Positions 12,011-23,649 of a stretch of DNA of 64,000 bases are shown piece by piece. The notes beneath the pieces are model-generated. The model was not told where the DNA came from and did not search any database. It saw nothing but the letters and a program-made list of their open reading frames with translations. The DNA lies in NCBI GenBank assembly GCA_949316235.1, contig OX438745.1, positions 9,553,001-9,617,000 on the forward strand. The letters run 5' to 3'. Within the stretch, counting starts at the first letter, position 1. Each line of letters starts with the position of its first letter. The DNA is from Oegoconia quadripuncta (taxonomy: Eukaryota > Arthropoda > Insecta > Lepidoptera > Autostichidae). The position numbers were made by a program, and so were the translations under genes.

Positions 12011-12783
12011 ACTGTATTAACAAACAAACATGGACCTTATTGTTTGGAGAATAAATCATTTCTTATTATTATTAGTAGCCCAGAAAGCGAACGATTTACA
12101 CTTCGTATAATCTTAAAGTTCCAAATTTCTTGCACATGAATAGAGTACATGTCAGTGATAGAATAAAAATGTTTTCTAACATTTTTTTAGTAATGAAACA
12201 TATTTCATTATACTAAATATCTATGCTATATCTAAAGCAAGCTACTGATTCATGAATCTAATTATTAGATTTAAATTGGCACTGTGAATTTAATTGCTTC
12301 GGAGATTATACATAGAACTCCTGTAACTATTTTCATAAAAATCGATCAATAATTTCTTTATATTTATGAATTTTTTTATAGAAAATATAAAGTTCACATT
12401 ATAATATTTTTTCATAAAACGGATCTTATAGCATCTTCTACGACGCCACGAATTTCTTTAATATTGTAGCTTTCATAACTAAATACTTGTACTATAGGTA
12501 CCTAAAACAAGCTACGGAATGATGGGTACTCTATCCTTCTACAAAAAAATCAGGAAATTACGTATTTTTACTGAACATAGGTGTCCTCCATACGAATTTA
12601 GTATTATCCATTAATTCCTCCATACTCTGTATTATAACATTACAAGTCCCTTTCTACTTACGTGCTATATCAAAAATACAGCAAGTTAATCCAATTCAGA
12701 TCTCTCAGTTATAAAAAGAGAAACGTTTTCAAATCTGGCACCACCAAATTCTCCAACATATAAAACTTCATCAGGTAGTATAG
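12010..12783. other. Downstream flank of gene D
   Basis: No further coding exon seen. This should contain the 3' UTR and polyadenylation site of gene D on the minus strand, but I could not fix a convincing AATAAA. Confidence 0.35.
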
Positions 12784-15700
12784 TCATTGCCACGGGTTAT
12801 CATCCATTGCCACGTTCACTGCATCCTTGAAGCTGGTCATTTTCTTCTTACTCATTCTACTTTCCACTGGACCTTCAACTATTTCCCCTCTATTAAAATC
12901 TTCTGCTGTTATTATTGGTTTGAACTCCACATCAGCTTCAGTCGTCGCTTGAATATGATCAGTTGGTGTCAACACTTTAGGCTTTTTAACCTTCACTTGC
13001 CTTATTGGATAGTAAACGTATTTGACTCCATTAATTAGTTTATATTTTGGATATTTATTATTGTAATACTTTTTATTGTATACGCCTAGGACTCTGTTTA
13101 TCCAGTAAATATATGCGTTTTGTAGCACGTCGACTATGCCTCGTTTCTTTCTTGATTTCGTTTGTTGATTTATGATGACTTCATCATTGTTATTCTTCAA
13201 TAGTGAACTTTTCTTGTTGATATTATTGTTGTATCTAACTATAGGTTTAACGTATGTTATTATAGGTTTATTAGTTTCAATGTTGGATCCTATATCGTGT
13301 TCCAGTATGGATCTACTCTGCCATTGGCCGTTGGCATCATAACCTCCTCCTCCGCCGCCTACGTCTTGGCCACCTGGATGTTTAAAGGACATTTTTATTC
13401 TACATTTAGTGTGTATGTCTACACTATGATTAAATTGGGAATATACCTGCTGGCATCCACGCCCCGCCCCCACCTCCACCGCCTGCTGCCCAACCCTGGA
13501 GAAATTTGAAAGTAATATTAACATTTAGAAGGATATACAGAACCTTTATTTTTACAGTGCTGTGTGGTTTCGGCACGTAAAACGATTAGAACCAATCTGT
13601 CTCTGCCCGTGGGTGTCGTAAAAGGCGACTAAGGGAATTTACACCAAAAACATCTATATATTTGTACGTTTTAACGGCGATGGGCTCACCATATATGGTC
13701 CAGGTAGTTAGCATTTGTCATGTCAACATGGAGTTACTAATACACAAAAATATTATGGTTCTTTTTTCTGTATACTACATGCACTGTCTACAAAATGTTG
13801 GATTTATTTTAGAAATTTAGATCTGTTTGACTTGTTCATTTGTTACTGGTATACTAAAATAGTAATCTTGGTCTTTTGTAGTATTGCGCTTTTGCTAATA
13901 ACTTTCAAATAGGCGGTAGCTTGTAGGTTAGTGTGAAGGTAGGTTTTAAGATGAAAGGGGATTCTTAAATCGTGAGTAGATCACATTACGAAGGTAATAA
14001 TAAATAAATGATAAATAAATATCTTTGCACATACACACAGCGCCATCTAGTTCCACACTAAGCAACTAGGCTTGTATTATAGATACCAGATGGTTAATAA
14101 ACTACACACAACTTTTTTTTGTAAATAAATACATATATAAATGAAAAACATCCATATCTCGGGAACACATGTCATGTCTGCATTCATCATACAAACATAT
14201 GCCCCTAGCGGGATTCGAACCCGAATATAATATTATATATACAAATATAATTTGGAAAAAAACTCAACTCCCCGTACACAAGTGGCGGATCAGTCTTTAG
14301 TAAACGACTAATATAATAATATTTTACCCATGGAGACGTCTTCTGTATGTGTCGCCCTTGTAAGTTGTATTTCATTTTACTACGCAAATTTCCGGAAACT
14401 AGGTTGTATTTGTATTTATTTATCTAAAATATTACAAAGATATACAGGTGTCACAAAAATCTAGTATATCTGAACACCGTACCTATGTCATCGTTGGAAA
14501 CTCGAGTTACATCAGGGGTTACGTTCCGACGTGTTGATTGGTTGACTCATCGCTTGCTCGGCAATTTGATGGTTTCTCATTGGTCAACGTAATCGATAAC
14601 GATACCGATGAGTTACGTAATCTAAGGGCAGGTCAGTGACATGTTGTGTGAGACATAGACACTCGTATGGTTTAAATTTGATGGCCGTTTTCAGAAAAGG
14701 ACCAAGTTAAAAATCAGTGCCGTTACGACTTATGTCACAACAGCACAAAGCTGAACCTGGCACCTTTTATCACTTCTGCTGCTGAAGTTTTAAGTACCTA
14801 CGCACCTGCCAATTGTAAACATATTCTATATTGACGACCTGTTTGGTGTAGTGGTTAGCAACTCTGACCACTATACCAAAAGGTTGCGGGTTCGAATCTC
14901 GCTAGGGGCATAATGTTTGTGTGATGAATACGGACATGTGTACCCGAGTTATGGATGTTTTCATTTATAATAAGTATTTATTTACAAAAAAAATGTATTT
15001 ATGTAGTATATCAAGCAACCTGGTATCCACAACACAAGCCTGTAGTTGCTTATTGTGGAACTAGATGGCGCTGTGTGTATGTCTAAGGATGTTTATTTAT
15101 TATTATTTATTTATTCTAGGGAGCAGTGTACTTCTTTATACTCATTGACCAGATTGTATATCAGAATGTTTGTGATAATAAATTATATTCATTCATTCAT
15201 GACAGTGATTTCTATGGTTCTGGGTGTATTGTGTCATTTCTGTTTTTGCACTTTGTATTTAATCTCTGTATTCAAATATTAACTTGCGTCGACTCACTAA
15301 CCCTCTTAAGAGGTTGCACCGGGTCCATAATTATGAATAAATGTGGCAGTTTTTATCGAAATTTTTTAAAATTATTTAGGTTTCACCATTTAAATCTCGA
15401 AAATAGTCACAATCGAAACTATTTGAATATTATTTTTAATTTACTTTTATTCTTTTCGAGTGCACCCAGTGAGTACACTGTTTGCACAATTGTCATACCT
15501 TTCATGAAATACTTACCCCATCACCTCCTCCGCCGCCACCCCCACCACCCTTCTTCTCCAATATTTTCATAAGCAACATCATCTAAAACAAACAAAAGTA
15601 ATCAAGTTGAACGATTATCTAGGCCTCTAGAATCACGTTCGTAGAAAAACGGAACACAGAATGGAATTCAGCTATTTTAACAATGTCAAGAATTGTTCTG

Positions 15701-18700
15701 AAATATAATGTAGTTTATCTATAGTGGCACATTTACAGATTCGCTTTAGTTTTGCATGTAAGCTGATGGAAAGCAATGACCGCCACCCATGGACACCCGC
15801 AACACCAAAAGGGTCACAGATGCGTTGCCGGCCTTTGAGGAAGTTGTAGGCTCGTTTCTTGAAGGTTCCAATGTCGTACTCGTTCTGGAATACCGCTGCA
15901 TGAAGTCCGTTCCACAGGGTGGTCGTACGTGGTAGGAAGTTTCTTTAGAAACGTACAGTGGTAGACTTCCACTCATCCATGTGACGTGGATGGAATTTTA
16001 ATTTTCGGCGAGAAGTGTATCGGTTAAATTGACAGTGGGTATTAGCTATTAGTATAAGTATAGAATTAAATGAACAAAACACCCTCTGGATATATGTTGA
16101 GTAATTTCAACCAACTCACCTTTGATATCATGAAGGACATCATACTGAACATCATTCCTTTGAAAGACATCATTCCCATCATGCCCATCATTGCAGGCAC
16201 CATCTGTAAAATAAAATATATACTGGATCATTTTTTTTACCGTAAGGAAAAAAATAGGGCATTATAAAATACTATACAATACAAATACTAGGGCTAATAT
16301 ACATGAACAGATACACATATTCACACATAATCATATATAATCACACACACTCATACACACACATACTCACATCAAAACATAACATCCACACTTACTCAAA
16401 AGCGCTTATTATCATCTTTTAAATTATGCCTTTTGATTATTGTTATTCTTATATATATACAGGGCGTCCCAAAGTTATGGGACATGAAGGGGAAGTACCT
16501 TAAATATCGTAGATAGTGAATTTTGCTCAAAGAAGACTTTATGTTATTTTTAAAAGTTAGTAATTCTGCATTCATAGATTTTCTAAAAATTACTTGCTTC
16601 GGCTGGGAATCGAACCGACTTAAATGTGAAAAAAAAAACACCCTACTTTTATGATGCCAATCGAAAGAATAGCTAAAAAATAATAACTCTGCCTAAGTAA
16701 CATAGTATTTTAAAAGAAAGGAACAACATAAAATGATTGAGTCAAATTTCAAGAAAGTTACCTCTCTAGTTACATCTGTAGTTATAGTTATAGCTATCTC
16801 TGTTAGTTGTTAATACCTACTTAATTGACTACGGCAGTTTCATGTATGTTTTTTATTTGATTAAAATGATTAATTTCACGTTGTTCCTTTCTTTTAAAAT
16901 ACTATGTTACTTAGGCAGAGTTATTATTTTTTAGCTATTCTTTCGATTGGCATCATAAAAGTAGGGTGTTTTTTTTTTCACATTTGAGTCGGTTCGATTC
17001 CCAGCCGAAGCAAATAATTTTTAGAAAATCTATGAATGCAGAATTACTAACTTTTAAAAATAACATAAAGTCTTCTTTGAGCAAAATTCACTATCTACGA
17101 TATTTAAGGTACTTCCCCTTCATGTCCCATAACTTTGGGACGCCCTGTATAATATGTTACTTTAAGCAGTCAATGTAAGCTAGCGATAAGGATGAGCGGG
17201 GTCACCTGCCACAAGCATACTTATTATGCTTACTAGGTTGACTCCATCCACTGTTCATAGTCACTATTATTTTAGACTGAAATAAAGATTTTTGTATTTG
17301 CATTTGTATTTTGTAAATACTCTTTATTGCGCAAAATAATTTACAATAATTTTTGATGATAACAATAGAACACAATTAGGCGGTCTTATCACTAAAAGCG
17401 ATGTCTTCCAGACTTATCTTCCAGATTATAGGTAAGCGAAATAAAAGTTATTGGTTTTTAATATATTTTTTTTCAAAACCATCATCGACGCACGCGCCAG
17501 CCGGTGATTGATATGCGACTGGCTGGAGTCGCATATCAATCGTCAATGCGAAATTTATTTGGAAGTCATATTTTCTTCAATTTGATTTTTAAACGACTTC
17601 AAAAAAGGAGGAGGTTCTGTATTCGGGGCATTTTTTTTTTTTTATGTATTATTTAATTTAATGATGTAGTTATGTGTAATAGGCGCGACCGTCAAATGAG
17701 ACAACGCTTTATTCAATGAAAGTTTTGATAAAAAAAAATAACTATGACAATACCTTCTATTTCACTTACCTAATATGCCCTATTTTTTCCCTTACGGTAA
17801 AAAAACTCACCATCATCAACAAATTTTTTATAAGCATTGTTTTTACTTATAGGTTTTTTGTTCTATCGTTTATAAGTCTGTAAATCTTCCAAAAAGTAAA
17901 TAAATAAATAAAAAACGTTTGGGGATCTTATAGAGAAGTATCAAGCTACTTGAACTACTAGTACATTAGGCGTACATAGATCATATTCATTTGTTGACCA
18001 AGTAACAGAGTAGGTACGATACATTTAGCACGTCATAAAACTTTACATAGAGTAGATAGGTAAATAAATACTATAAGTATATAAATATGGTGAAAATAAA
18101 AACAGAACCAACTCAACTCAACCGTGGGTGTCGCAAAAGGCGACTAAGGGACTTTCCACCAAAAAACATCTAAAGTTTTGAGAAAACAGTCTTAATGAAA
18201 TTCTTCATACAAAACGCCAATTTCTTATGTAAGGACCTAATATATGAATCCATACAGACACCGCGAATAGTTCACGCTCTTGACGACTCGGATTCTTTAT
18301 ATTACTTTTGGAAGACGTCACTGATTTTAATTACCATCATTAGCTTCATCTTCATACACATCATGGCCATCATCATCATCTTCTTCTTGCCACCGTCTTC
18401 GCCGCCGTGGCCGTGGCCGCCGCCGCCTCCCCCGCCCCCGCCCCCTTTACGCTTTCTACCGACAAAGTCTTCAACTGTAACACCGTAATTTTGCATGTGA
18501 GTAACACTGTTACGCCATTGTTACCATTAAAATAAAATGTAAGAATGGAAAAATAAATTGCCGTAGACATTTAAAGCTCTTAAAAACATGGAACGGAGTC
18601 TTGTCGCCGACGATATTTAGATATTAAGGAAGTACGAATTAAATACAGTAAGTAAGATCAAAATGCTGTGTGGTTTCGGAACGCAAAAAGAATAGAACCA

Positions 18701-20648
18701 AGCCGTCTCTTCCCGTGGGCGTCGGTAAAGGCGACTAAGGGACTTTCTACCAAAAAACATCTCTAGATATGCTCATTTCAACGGTGATGGGCTCACTCCC
18801 TGTCACGTGTGCATTTCTATATACATATTTCGTAGGGTGAACCGTTGATTTTGTTTAAGCATTAAACTTTTAAGGATTAGAACACCCAAACAGTTTAGGT
18901 TGTCTCTGACCAACCCATTTAGGATAAAGGTCATGTTATGTATGTATTCTATGTTCTAATATTATTTTACGATAATTTTTTATGATTGGCATTTTAAAAC
19001 GACTGTTCCCGTGCTTCGGAGGCGGAGCGCACGTTAAGTAGTCGGTCCCGCCTTTAGATTATGTAACTTCATCGGTATAGTCATCGATTACATTGACCAA
19101 TGAGAAGCCGTCAAATTGCCGAGCGAGCGATGAATCAACTAATCACAATGTCATAACGCATAACCGATGACGATAACGGTGAAATTATGTAATAGAGCCC
19201 CCGGTTGTTTTCAATTGAAAGCAGTCGTTAAGCCAAGTCGGAGGCCTACAGGGGCGACGTTTGTCAGGTGGCCATTAGTCTGATACAAATTCACCAATCC
19301 GCACTTGGCCCGCGTGGTAGATTATGGTCCACCCTCTCCCAGTGAGAGGAGCTGTGCCCCAACAGTAATGCATCATGAGCGTATCAACTCGTTTACTCAG
19401 AGTTAATGGACTATAGGTTTTATAAACTCATGTTTATATTTAAGTTAAAATTACATTTACCTGTTTGCGTCATAGATATATCTTTTCCCAAAGCATTGAA
19501 CTTCAGAATGTGACTGTTGAAGAACTTGTCCACAGCGTTATCGATCATAAATGACAGTTCTTCTGAGTTCTTCGCAAAATGTTCTGCTGAATTTATGTCT
19601 TCACTGTCACTTTCATTAACTTTTACTATAACAAAATGGTTAAATTTATAAATGATTGCGGCAAGAATTGCTTATAATTTTTCGTAAATCATTACAAAAA
19701 TATTTATCACAGACATCTGTCAGATGTACCTGGGATAAGAATCCAATATCCATAAAACAATAATGTGAGATAAGGAAAGTTAAACACGTCTCAATCAATT
19801 ACAGCTCATTTCATATCCCTATCGGGTATTCTTTAACATATCTTTCATTCTACTCCTTGACCAATTTCAAATTGTATTCATCTTGAGTATATATATTATG
19901 TATAATGATTTATATTTATACATTGACATTGATTGAATTATTTGACCAATTTTTTATTTGTAATATTACTTATTGACAAAATTATTTATTATTACTTAGT
20001 TTGTCTCACTATTCATTTTTTACCTCTAGATTGTATAATGATTATTATTTAATACTGACTTTCCACCTAATTATTTTTTTGAGACAGTTGTAGTGAAAAA
20101 TGAGAATCTGTAATTGGCATGACTTTGCTTGTAAACTTTGTGTAATATTTTTATAATGATGCTGTTGATTCTGTATTATCAATAAAATAAAATTAAAAAG
20201 AAAAATACATGATCACGTTTGAGACCACCAGGCATAACGTGACAGGTTAAAAGCAGTTGCTGTAATTGATTGAGATGTGTTTAATATCCTTAAAAATTAT
20301 ATTATTATCACCGAGGGTCAGTTCGTTCACTGTCATCGTCGTTATGAAAATATAAAGGATCTTACCAAATTTCACATATTCCCCGATAACCGAAACTTCA
20401 CTTAACTTATTCAGCTCCTTTAGATACAACAACGTTTTCTTTTGTAAACAGGAATACGATAAATATAAAAAGCATTCAGTATAAACACCGTTGAAAACAT
20501 TTGCAGCGTTCTCCTCATTTACTTTAGTAATATGTAAAACCTCATCACTCCCAAAATCGTTGGTTATTGTACTATTATCATTTAAAACAAATGAATCTAC
20601 TGCTATGATCACCAATAGGAAATTAGATAATATTTCCTTTAGCTTCAT
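12784..20648 (-). CDS. Gene D: divergent Osiris-family (DUF1676-like) secreted/endomembrane protein, Met-rich and Gly-rich, 7 exons
   Basis: I assemble seven exons with GT-AG junctions and matching phases: 20648-20366, 19625-19461, 18474-18335, 16203-16120, 15582-15517, 13495-13447, 13373-12784. They total 1377 nt, or 458 aa. Residues 1-20 form a signal peptide ([16 protein letters not shown]). Residues 59-94 hold the two-cysteine Osiris region (C59, C67, then [20 protein letters not shown]), and 120-138 the second conserved block ([15 protein letters not shown]). Then come poly-Gly/His, about 51 residues with 25 Met (182-232) where Osiris proteins normally have a hydrophobic helix, more poly-Gly, and a basic C-terminal region with RKKR at 337-340. 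The start is the only in-frame ATG with a good context (ACAACA before ATG). Osiris proteins act in cuticle and tracheal apical matrix formation, by family knowledge. The exact orthologue is not recognised. The 73-base last intron must be removed to keep frame. Exons 1-3 and 7 are secure; the three small exons rest on splice sites and composition. Confidence 0.78.
13555..13720. repeat. Interspersed repeat in gene D intron 5
   Basis: Shares GTGTGGTTTCGG, GTCTCTGCCCGTGGG, GTAAAAGGCGACTAAGGGA and CGATGGGCTCACC with 18.12-18.17, 18.66-18.80 and 59.80-59.90 kb. Probably a retrotransposon 3' tail. Confidence 0.55.
13993..14222 (-). mobile_element. tRNA-like SINE, family 2, truncated
   Basis: Minus-strand copy with the AGCGCCATCTAGTTCCACAC word and (AAATA)n on the left. 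It stops at the B box CGGGTTCGAATCCCGC-like end near 14222, without the A box. Confidence 0.7.
14505..14645. mobile_element. Short TIR-like repeat, copy 1
   Basis: Contains GATTGGTTGACTCATCGCTT, TCTCATTGGTCAACGTAATC and ACCGATGAGTTACGTAATC. An inverted relative lies at 19055-19205, also inside gene D. Confidence 0.5.
14832..15115 (+). mobile_element. tRNA-like SINE, family 2, full length
   Basis: Head GGTGTAGTGGTTAGCAACTC (A box) and GGTTGCGGGTTCGAATC (B box), then the body GTTTGTGTGATGAATACGG, GTGGAACTAGATGGCGCTGT and an (ATT)n tail. Best reference copy in the window, along with 39.8 and 47.5 kb. Confidence 0.82.
15735..16030 (-). mobile_element. LINE-derived repeat in gene D intron 4
   Basis: Minus-strand block with CCACGTACGACCACCCTGTG and TTGGTGTTGCGGGTGTCC. 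Longer relatives are at 54.03-54.37 and, truncated, 37.98-38.11 kb. Confidence 0.6.
16456..17151. mobile_element. Large foldback element in gene D intron 3
   Basis: Arms 16456-16727 and 16880-17151 (272 bases each) are inverted copies with few mismatches and no indels, around a 152-base spacer. The outer ends read TATACAGGGCGTCCCAAAG and its complement, possibly with a TA/TATA target duplication. Each arm holds a GGTTCGATTCCCAGCC B-box-like sequence. Its open frames are incidental. Confidence 0.85.
17290..17420 (-). repeat. LINE-type 3' tail
   Basis: Minus-strand tail with CAATAAAGAGTATTTAC, AACAATAGAACACAATTAGG and CTATCACTAAAAGCG on the plus strand. Relatives: 9.55-9.73 (+), 38.50-38.65 (+), 46.43-46.53 (-), 56.42-56.56 (+), 59.07-59.18 kb (-). 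Confidence 0.5.
18660..18960. repeat. Interspersed repeat in gene D intron 2
   Basis: Same family as 13.56 kb: GCTGTGTGGTTTCGGAACGC, then GGCGACTAAGGGACTTTC and TCTCTGACCAACCCATTTAG near the end. Confidence 0.5.
19000..19375 (+). mobile_element. 5S-headed SINE body with a nested TIR-like repeat
   Basis: The SINE body (CGCACGTTAAGTAGTCGGTC ... CAGTCGTTAAGCCAAGTCGG ... CTCTCCCAGTGAGAGGAGC) is split at about 19055-19205 by the inverted relative of the 14.5-kb repeat. The head is missing. Confidence 0.6.
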
Positions 20649-20682
20649 TGTTGTTAAAGGAACAATAGGTTTCAAATGAAAA

Positions 20683-20722
20683 TCTGAGCAGTAGGGTACT
20701 GGTATTTATTTACTTGTTTATA
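20683..20722 (-). promoter_or_regulatory. Possible core promoter of gene D
   Basis: Reading the minus strand, TATAAACA lies at 20722-20715 and a TCAGA initiator-like site at 20687-20683. The start codon follows at 20648. The TATA-to-initiator spacing is about 37, a little long, so this is a weaker call than for the other three genes. Confidence 0.4.
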
Positions 20723-21084
20723 GGATTTAAGGTCAAATGCCATGGTGTACTGGGGAAAACCTGTCATTTCATCGCTATGGTAAATAGTTGTGGTTGCTTC
20801 AGGGCGGACCCCGTATGGAATCGTCTCTCTTTATAAAAGATACCGCAACTAATAGATTCTTTGATTTGTCTTTAATAGGATACATATTTCATTGAATACG
20901 ATAAGAGATTCTTTATTATGTGTAACTTGCGGATGTTGGTACAGAATAGGTATGAAAATTTATTAAATCTCGCGTCTCAGTCTCAATACAATTTCATTGA
21001 TACTGTTTTAATATGCAACAGATTCTCAAGCGTCAACTTTGGGTCATGTCAGTCTTGAGAACGGTTTATTAATACGGGCCTAAG

Positions 21085-21500
21085 TTGTCTATGAGAACGG
21101 TGTCTAATATTAATAAATGCGAAAGTTATGATGTTTGTTTGTTGTTCAATCACGGCGAAGCGGATGAACGTACTCGTATTTAGATGAAATTTGATATATA
21201 AGAACATGCCCTGAATTAAAACATTGGATAAAGTGAGTACTTGCGGGATAAACAAATTAAACATATCCGCGACAAAGTTATCCACGCAGGCGAAGTTAGT
21301 CTAACTAATATTATAAATGCGAAAGTTTGAATGTTTGTTTGTTTGTTGCTCAATCACGACGAAACGGATGAACGGATTGGATTGGATTAAGACATAGGAT
21401 ATTTTTTATCCCGATAAAGTGAGTAGTTCCCGCGGAAAATACAAATTTCCACGATAAAGTTATTCCACGCAGGCGAAGCCGCGGGCGGAAAGCAGGTAGT
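21085..21500 (+). mobile_element. RTE-like 3' tail, two tandem partial copies
   Basis: Two copies with AATATTAT/TAATGCGAAAGTT, CGAAGCGGATGAACG, CCACGCAGGCGAAG. The second ends GCCGCGGGCGGAAAGC. Relatives at 29.10-29.30 (inverted), 35.71-35.80 (inverted), 42.33-42.56 kb. Confidence 0.6.
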
Positions 21501-22293
21501 TCATAAATTTCCAAAAAATTCAGTGAATTTGACTATGATTCCTTGGGGAAAGTTCTTGGTAAACAGGAGTCAATTCTCCTTGACTTTTATTAGGTACATC
21601 CAGGGCTTAATATTAAGTTTCATTCTCAAAAATTGTTTAAAACACATTTTCTCTGTGTAGAGTACATTAATATTACTTGTATAAATATATAATTCATAAA
21701 TAAAACCATTAATCAATCTTTGTAATTATATCATAGTATACTTTTTATTATTAAAACATAATAAGTTAATAGTAGTATAGTAAATAATATTTGGTCCAGT
21801 AAACAATATAATAGGCATTGTAAATAGAATATCACAGTTATACATACCGCTTTTAATATAGGTTAAAAATAGGAAGACACAAATTAATGAAAGCGTTTAA
21901 AGAAAAATAGTGCGGAAAAGGCATAAAGCTAAACATATAAATAAACCTATGTTTATATAAATGAGCAAAAAAGAAATAATAAACAAAATATTAAATGTGT
22001 TAATAAATTAGAGGAAAGAAGAAATAAATAAGCTAAAAAATATAACCGCTAAACTAAGTAAATGAATAAACTAACATACTTATATTTGATATTACGTACA
22101 TAAAGGATAATACTATAAATAACATGAAATAACTTAAATATATACAAAACCTTAAAATAGGGATAAAAAACTAAAAATTGTAAGGCAACTTTAACACACC
22201 AACCATTGACTGCTATAAACAACAAACAACAACAACCAAGACGAAATAAATAACTTAAAAACAACAATAAATTACCTATATCTATAAATATTT
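21500..22293. other. A-rich 3' flank of gene C
   Basis: From 21.85 to 22.27 kb the plus strand is strongly A-rich with few T runs, i.e. U-rich in a gene C transcript. An AATAAAAAG on the minus strand near 21.74 kb could be a poly(A) signal. Confidence 0.4.
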
Positions 22294-23512
22294 CTAACTA
22301 GTGGTGGTATCATAAGGCATGTAACTGTTATAATTATTGTTAGTGTCGTAAGCTCTCCTGTATCCACCATGGTGACCGTGTTCATGTTCATGATGCTCCT
22401 CATGACTGTGGGAGTGATGATGGGAGACTTCAGGCTTCGTGATGATTTCGTATGTCGTCGATTTGTGACCACCGCTGCCTTTCAAACCGACCAGTGCCGA
22501 AAGTAGGAGTGACATAAGAGCAGTCATTAAAGCTTTTCCTGCTAATAATGCTAAAGCCCCTAAAGCAGCCGCTGCTAAAGTTCCTGAAACAAATAATGGT
22601 AATTTAATTAGTATTATAGTTAAGACGATAATCAATAGTATCTATATGTTGGAGTGATTTACAACTGATTCTTTCTTTTTTATATGTGAAGACATGACAA
22701 ATAACTTGTGACAAGGATATGAAGAATACAATCTCGTTGTGAATTATTATCATCTATTTTATTTATTTGCAATTACATATTATTATATTTGCAAATATTT
22801 TATGTATAAAAAATCAGAAACTAGTTGCAAAGAGTTAGTTAATTTATTTCTCGTCACATCTGAAATACACTCACTACTTTGAATCATATGGTTTCATGTA
22901 GATATTCTTAAATCTTTCATCAACATGACTAAATTAGTATATCTTACCCTTCATCATCAAAGCGGCTGCAAGTAGAGCACCACCGCCTCCTTTACCACCT
23001 CCGAAACCCCCACCCCCACCACCTCCTTTCCTTCCTACGGACTCTCGATCTCCTTTAGCCATGTCCATAGCCTCCTTCGTAGTTTGAGGATCAAGAAGCC
23101 TATATCTTAACGAATGCCCATCCAAGTAATCCTGCAAGCGGTAGAGCAGGAATCTGTTTAGCTTCTCTTCAGGTTTTCCAGGGAACTGTCTTGATAATTC
23201 CGCAGCCATTTCCTCAGCACTCGGGGTATTCGTTTGGTTCTCTCTCACTATACTTAATCCAGGTAGAAGTGAAAGTTCATCGCGAGAGCTCAAGTCTTCC
23301 AAAAAGGACAACACGTGAATTTTCAGACATTTTGCACTTAGATTTCCATTGCACTCTTTGTGGAGAGACCTTCCGGACCTGTCGTTGTTCGTCACGTTTT
23401 TCTCGATTTCGGGTATCGTATTCGGTTGTGATCCATCAATCACTCCGTTTGATGGGAACACGTAGCACAGTAACACTAATGACGCAACTACCGCTACATG
23501 TTTTCTAAACAT
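22294..23512 (-). CDS. Gene C: Osiris-family protein (DUF1676), 2 exons
   Basis: Exon 1 is 23512-22948 and exon 2 is 22583-22294, joined by a 364-base GTAAG...TTTCAG intron in phase 1 (284 aa). The true start is the ATG at 23512; the reading frame upstream of it has no ATG. Features in order: signal peptide 1-23 with hydrophobic core VAVVASLVLLCYVF; conserved C54 and C62 followed by LKIHVLSFLEDLSS; the DUF1676 block LNRFLLYRLQDYLDGHSL at 118-134; poly-Gly/Lys linker 160-178; a hydrophobic segment 178-222 containing the family signature [16 protein letters not shown]; and a C-terminal tail with STTYEI and a His-rich stretch (239-261), then Tyr/Asn. Osiris proteins are endomembrane/secreted proteins expressed during cuticle formation (family knowledge). 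The YE[IV] plus His tail suggests the Osi9-type group, but I cannot assign orthology. It is tandem with B and A, same strand. Confidence 0.93.
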
Positions 23513-23582
23513 TTTGTCACTACACTGCAAATCCTTGTTATTTAATGGTTCACTAGTGTCATTTCGTTGGTCGTCTGCATTG

Positions 23583-23619
23583 AACTGATAGCGGTTAAGC
23601 GATCACAATTTATTTTATA
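23583..23619 (-). promoter_or_regulatory. Core promoter of gene C: TATA box and initiator
   Basis: On the minus strand TATAAAATA occupies 23619-23611 and ATCAGTT (arthropod initiator consensus TCAGT) is at 23589-23583. The start of the TATA and the initiator A are 33 bases apart, the canonical spacing. The ATG follows about 74 bases downstream. Confidence 0.7.
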
Positions 23620-23649
23620 GCGCTCTGTTAAGTATAAAAAGTACACTAT

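Noticed and set aside
14850..14910. tRNA gene candidate (A and B boxes)
   Set aside because: The acceptor ends do not pair and a repeated body follows. The same unit occurs at several sites, so it is a SINE head. The same reasoning applies at 4.5, 39.9, 45.4, 47.5 and 51.7 kb.
16396..16641. 81-codon open frame, mirrored at 16966-17178
   Set aside because: Both frames are products of the foldback's two arms. No domain, and the strand symmetry explains the repetition.
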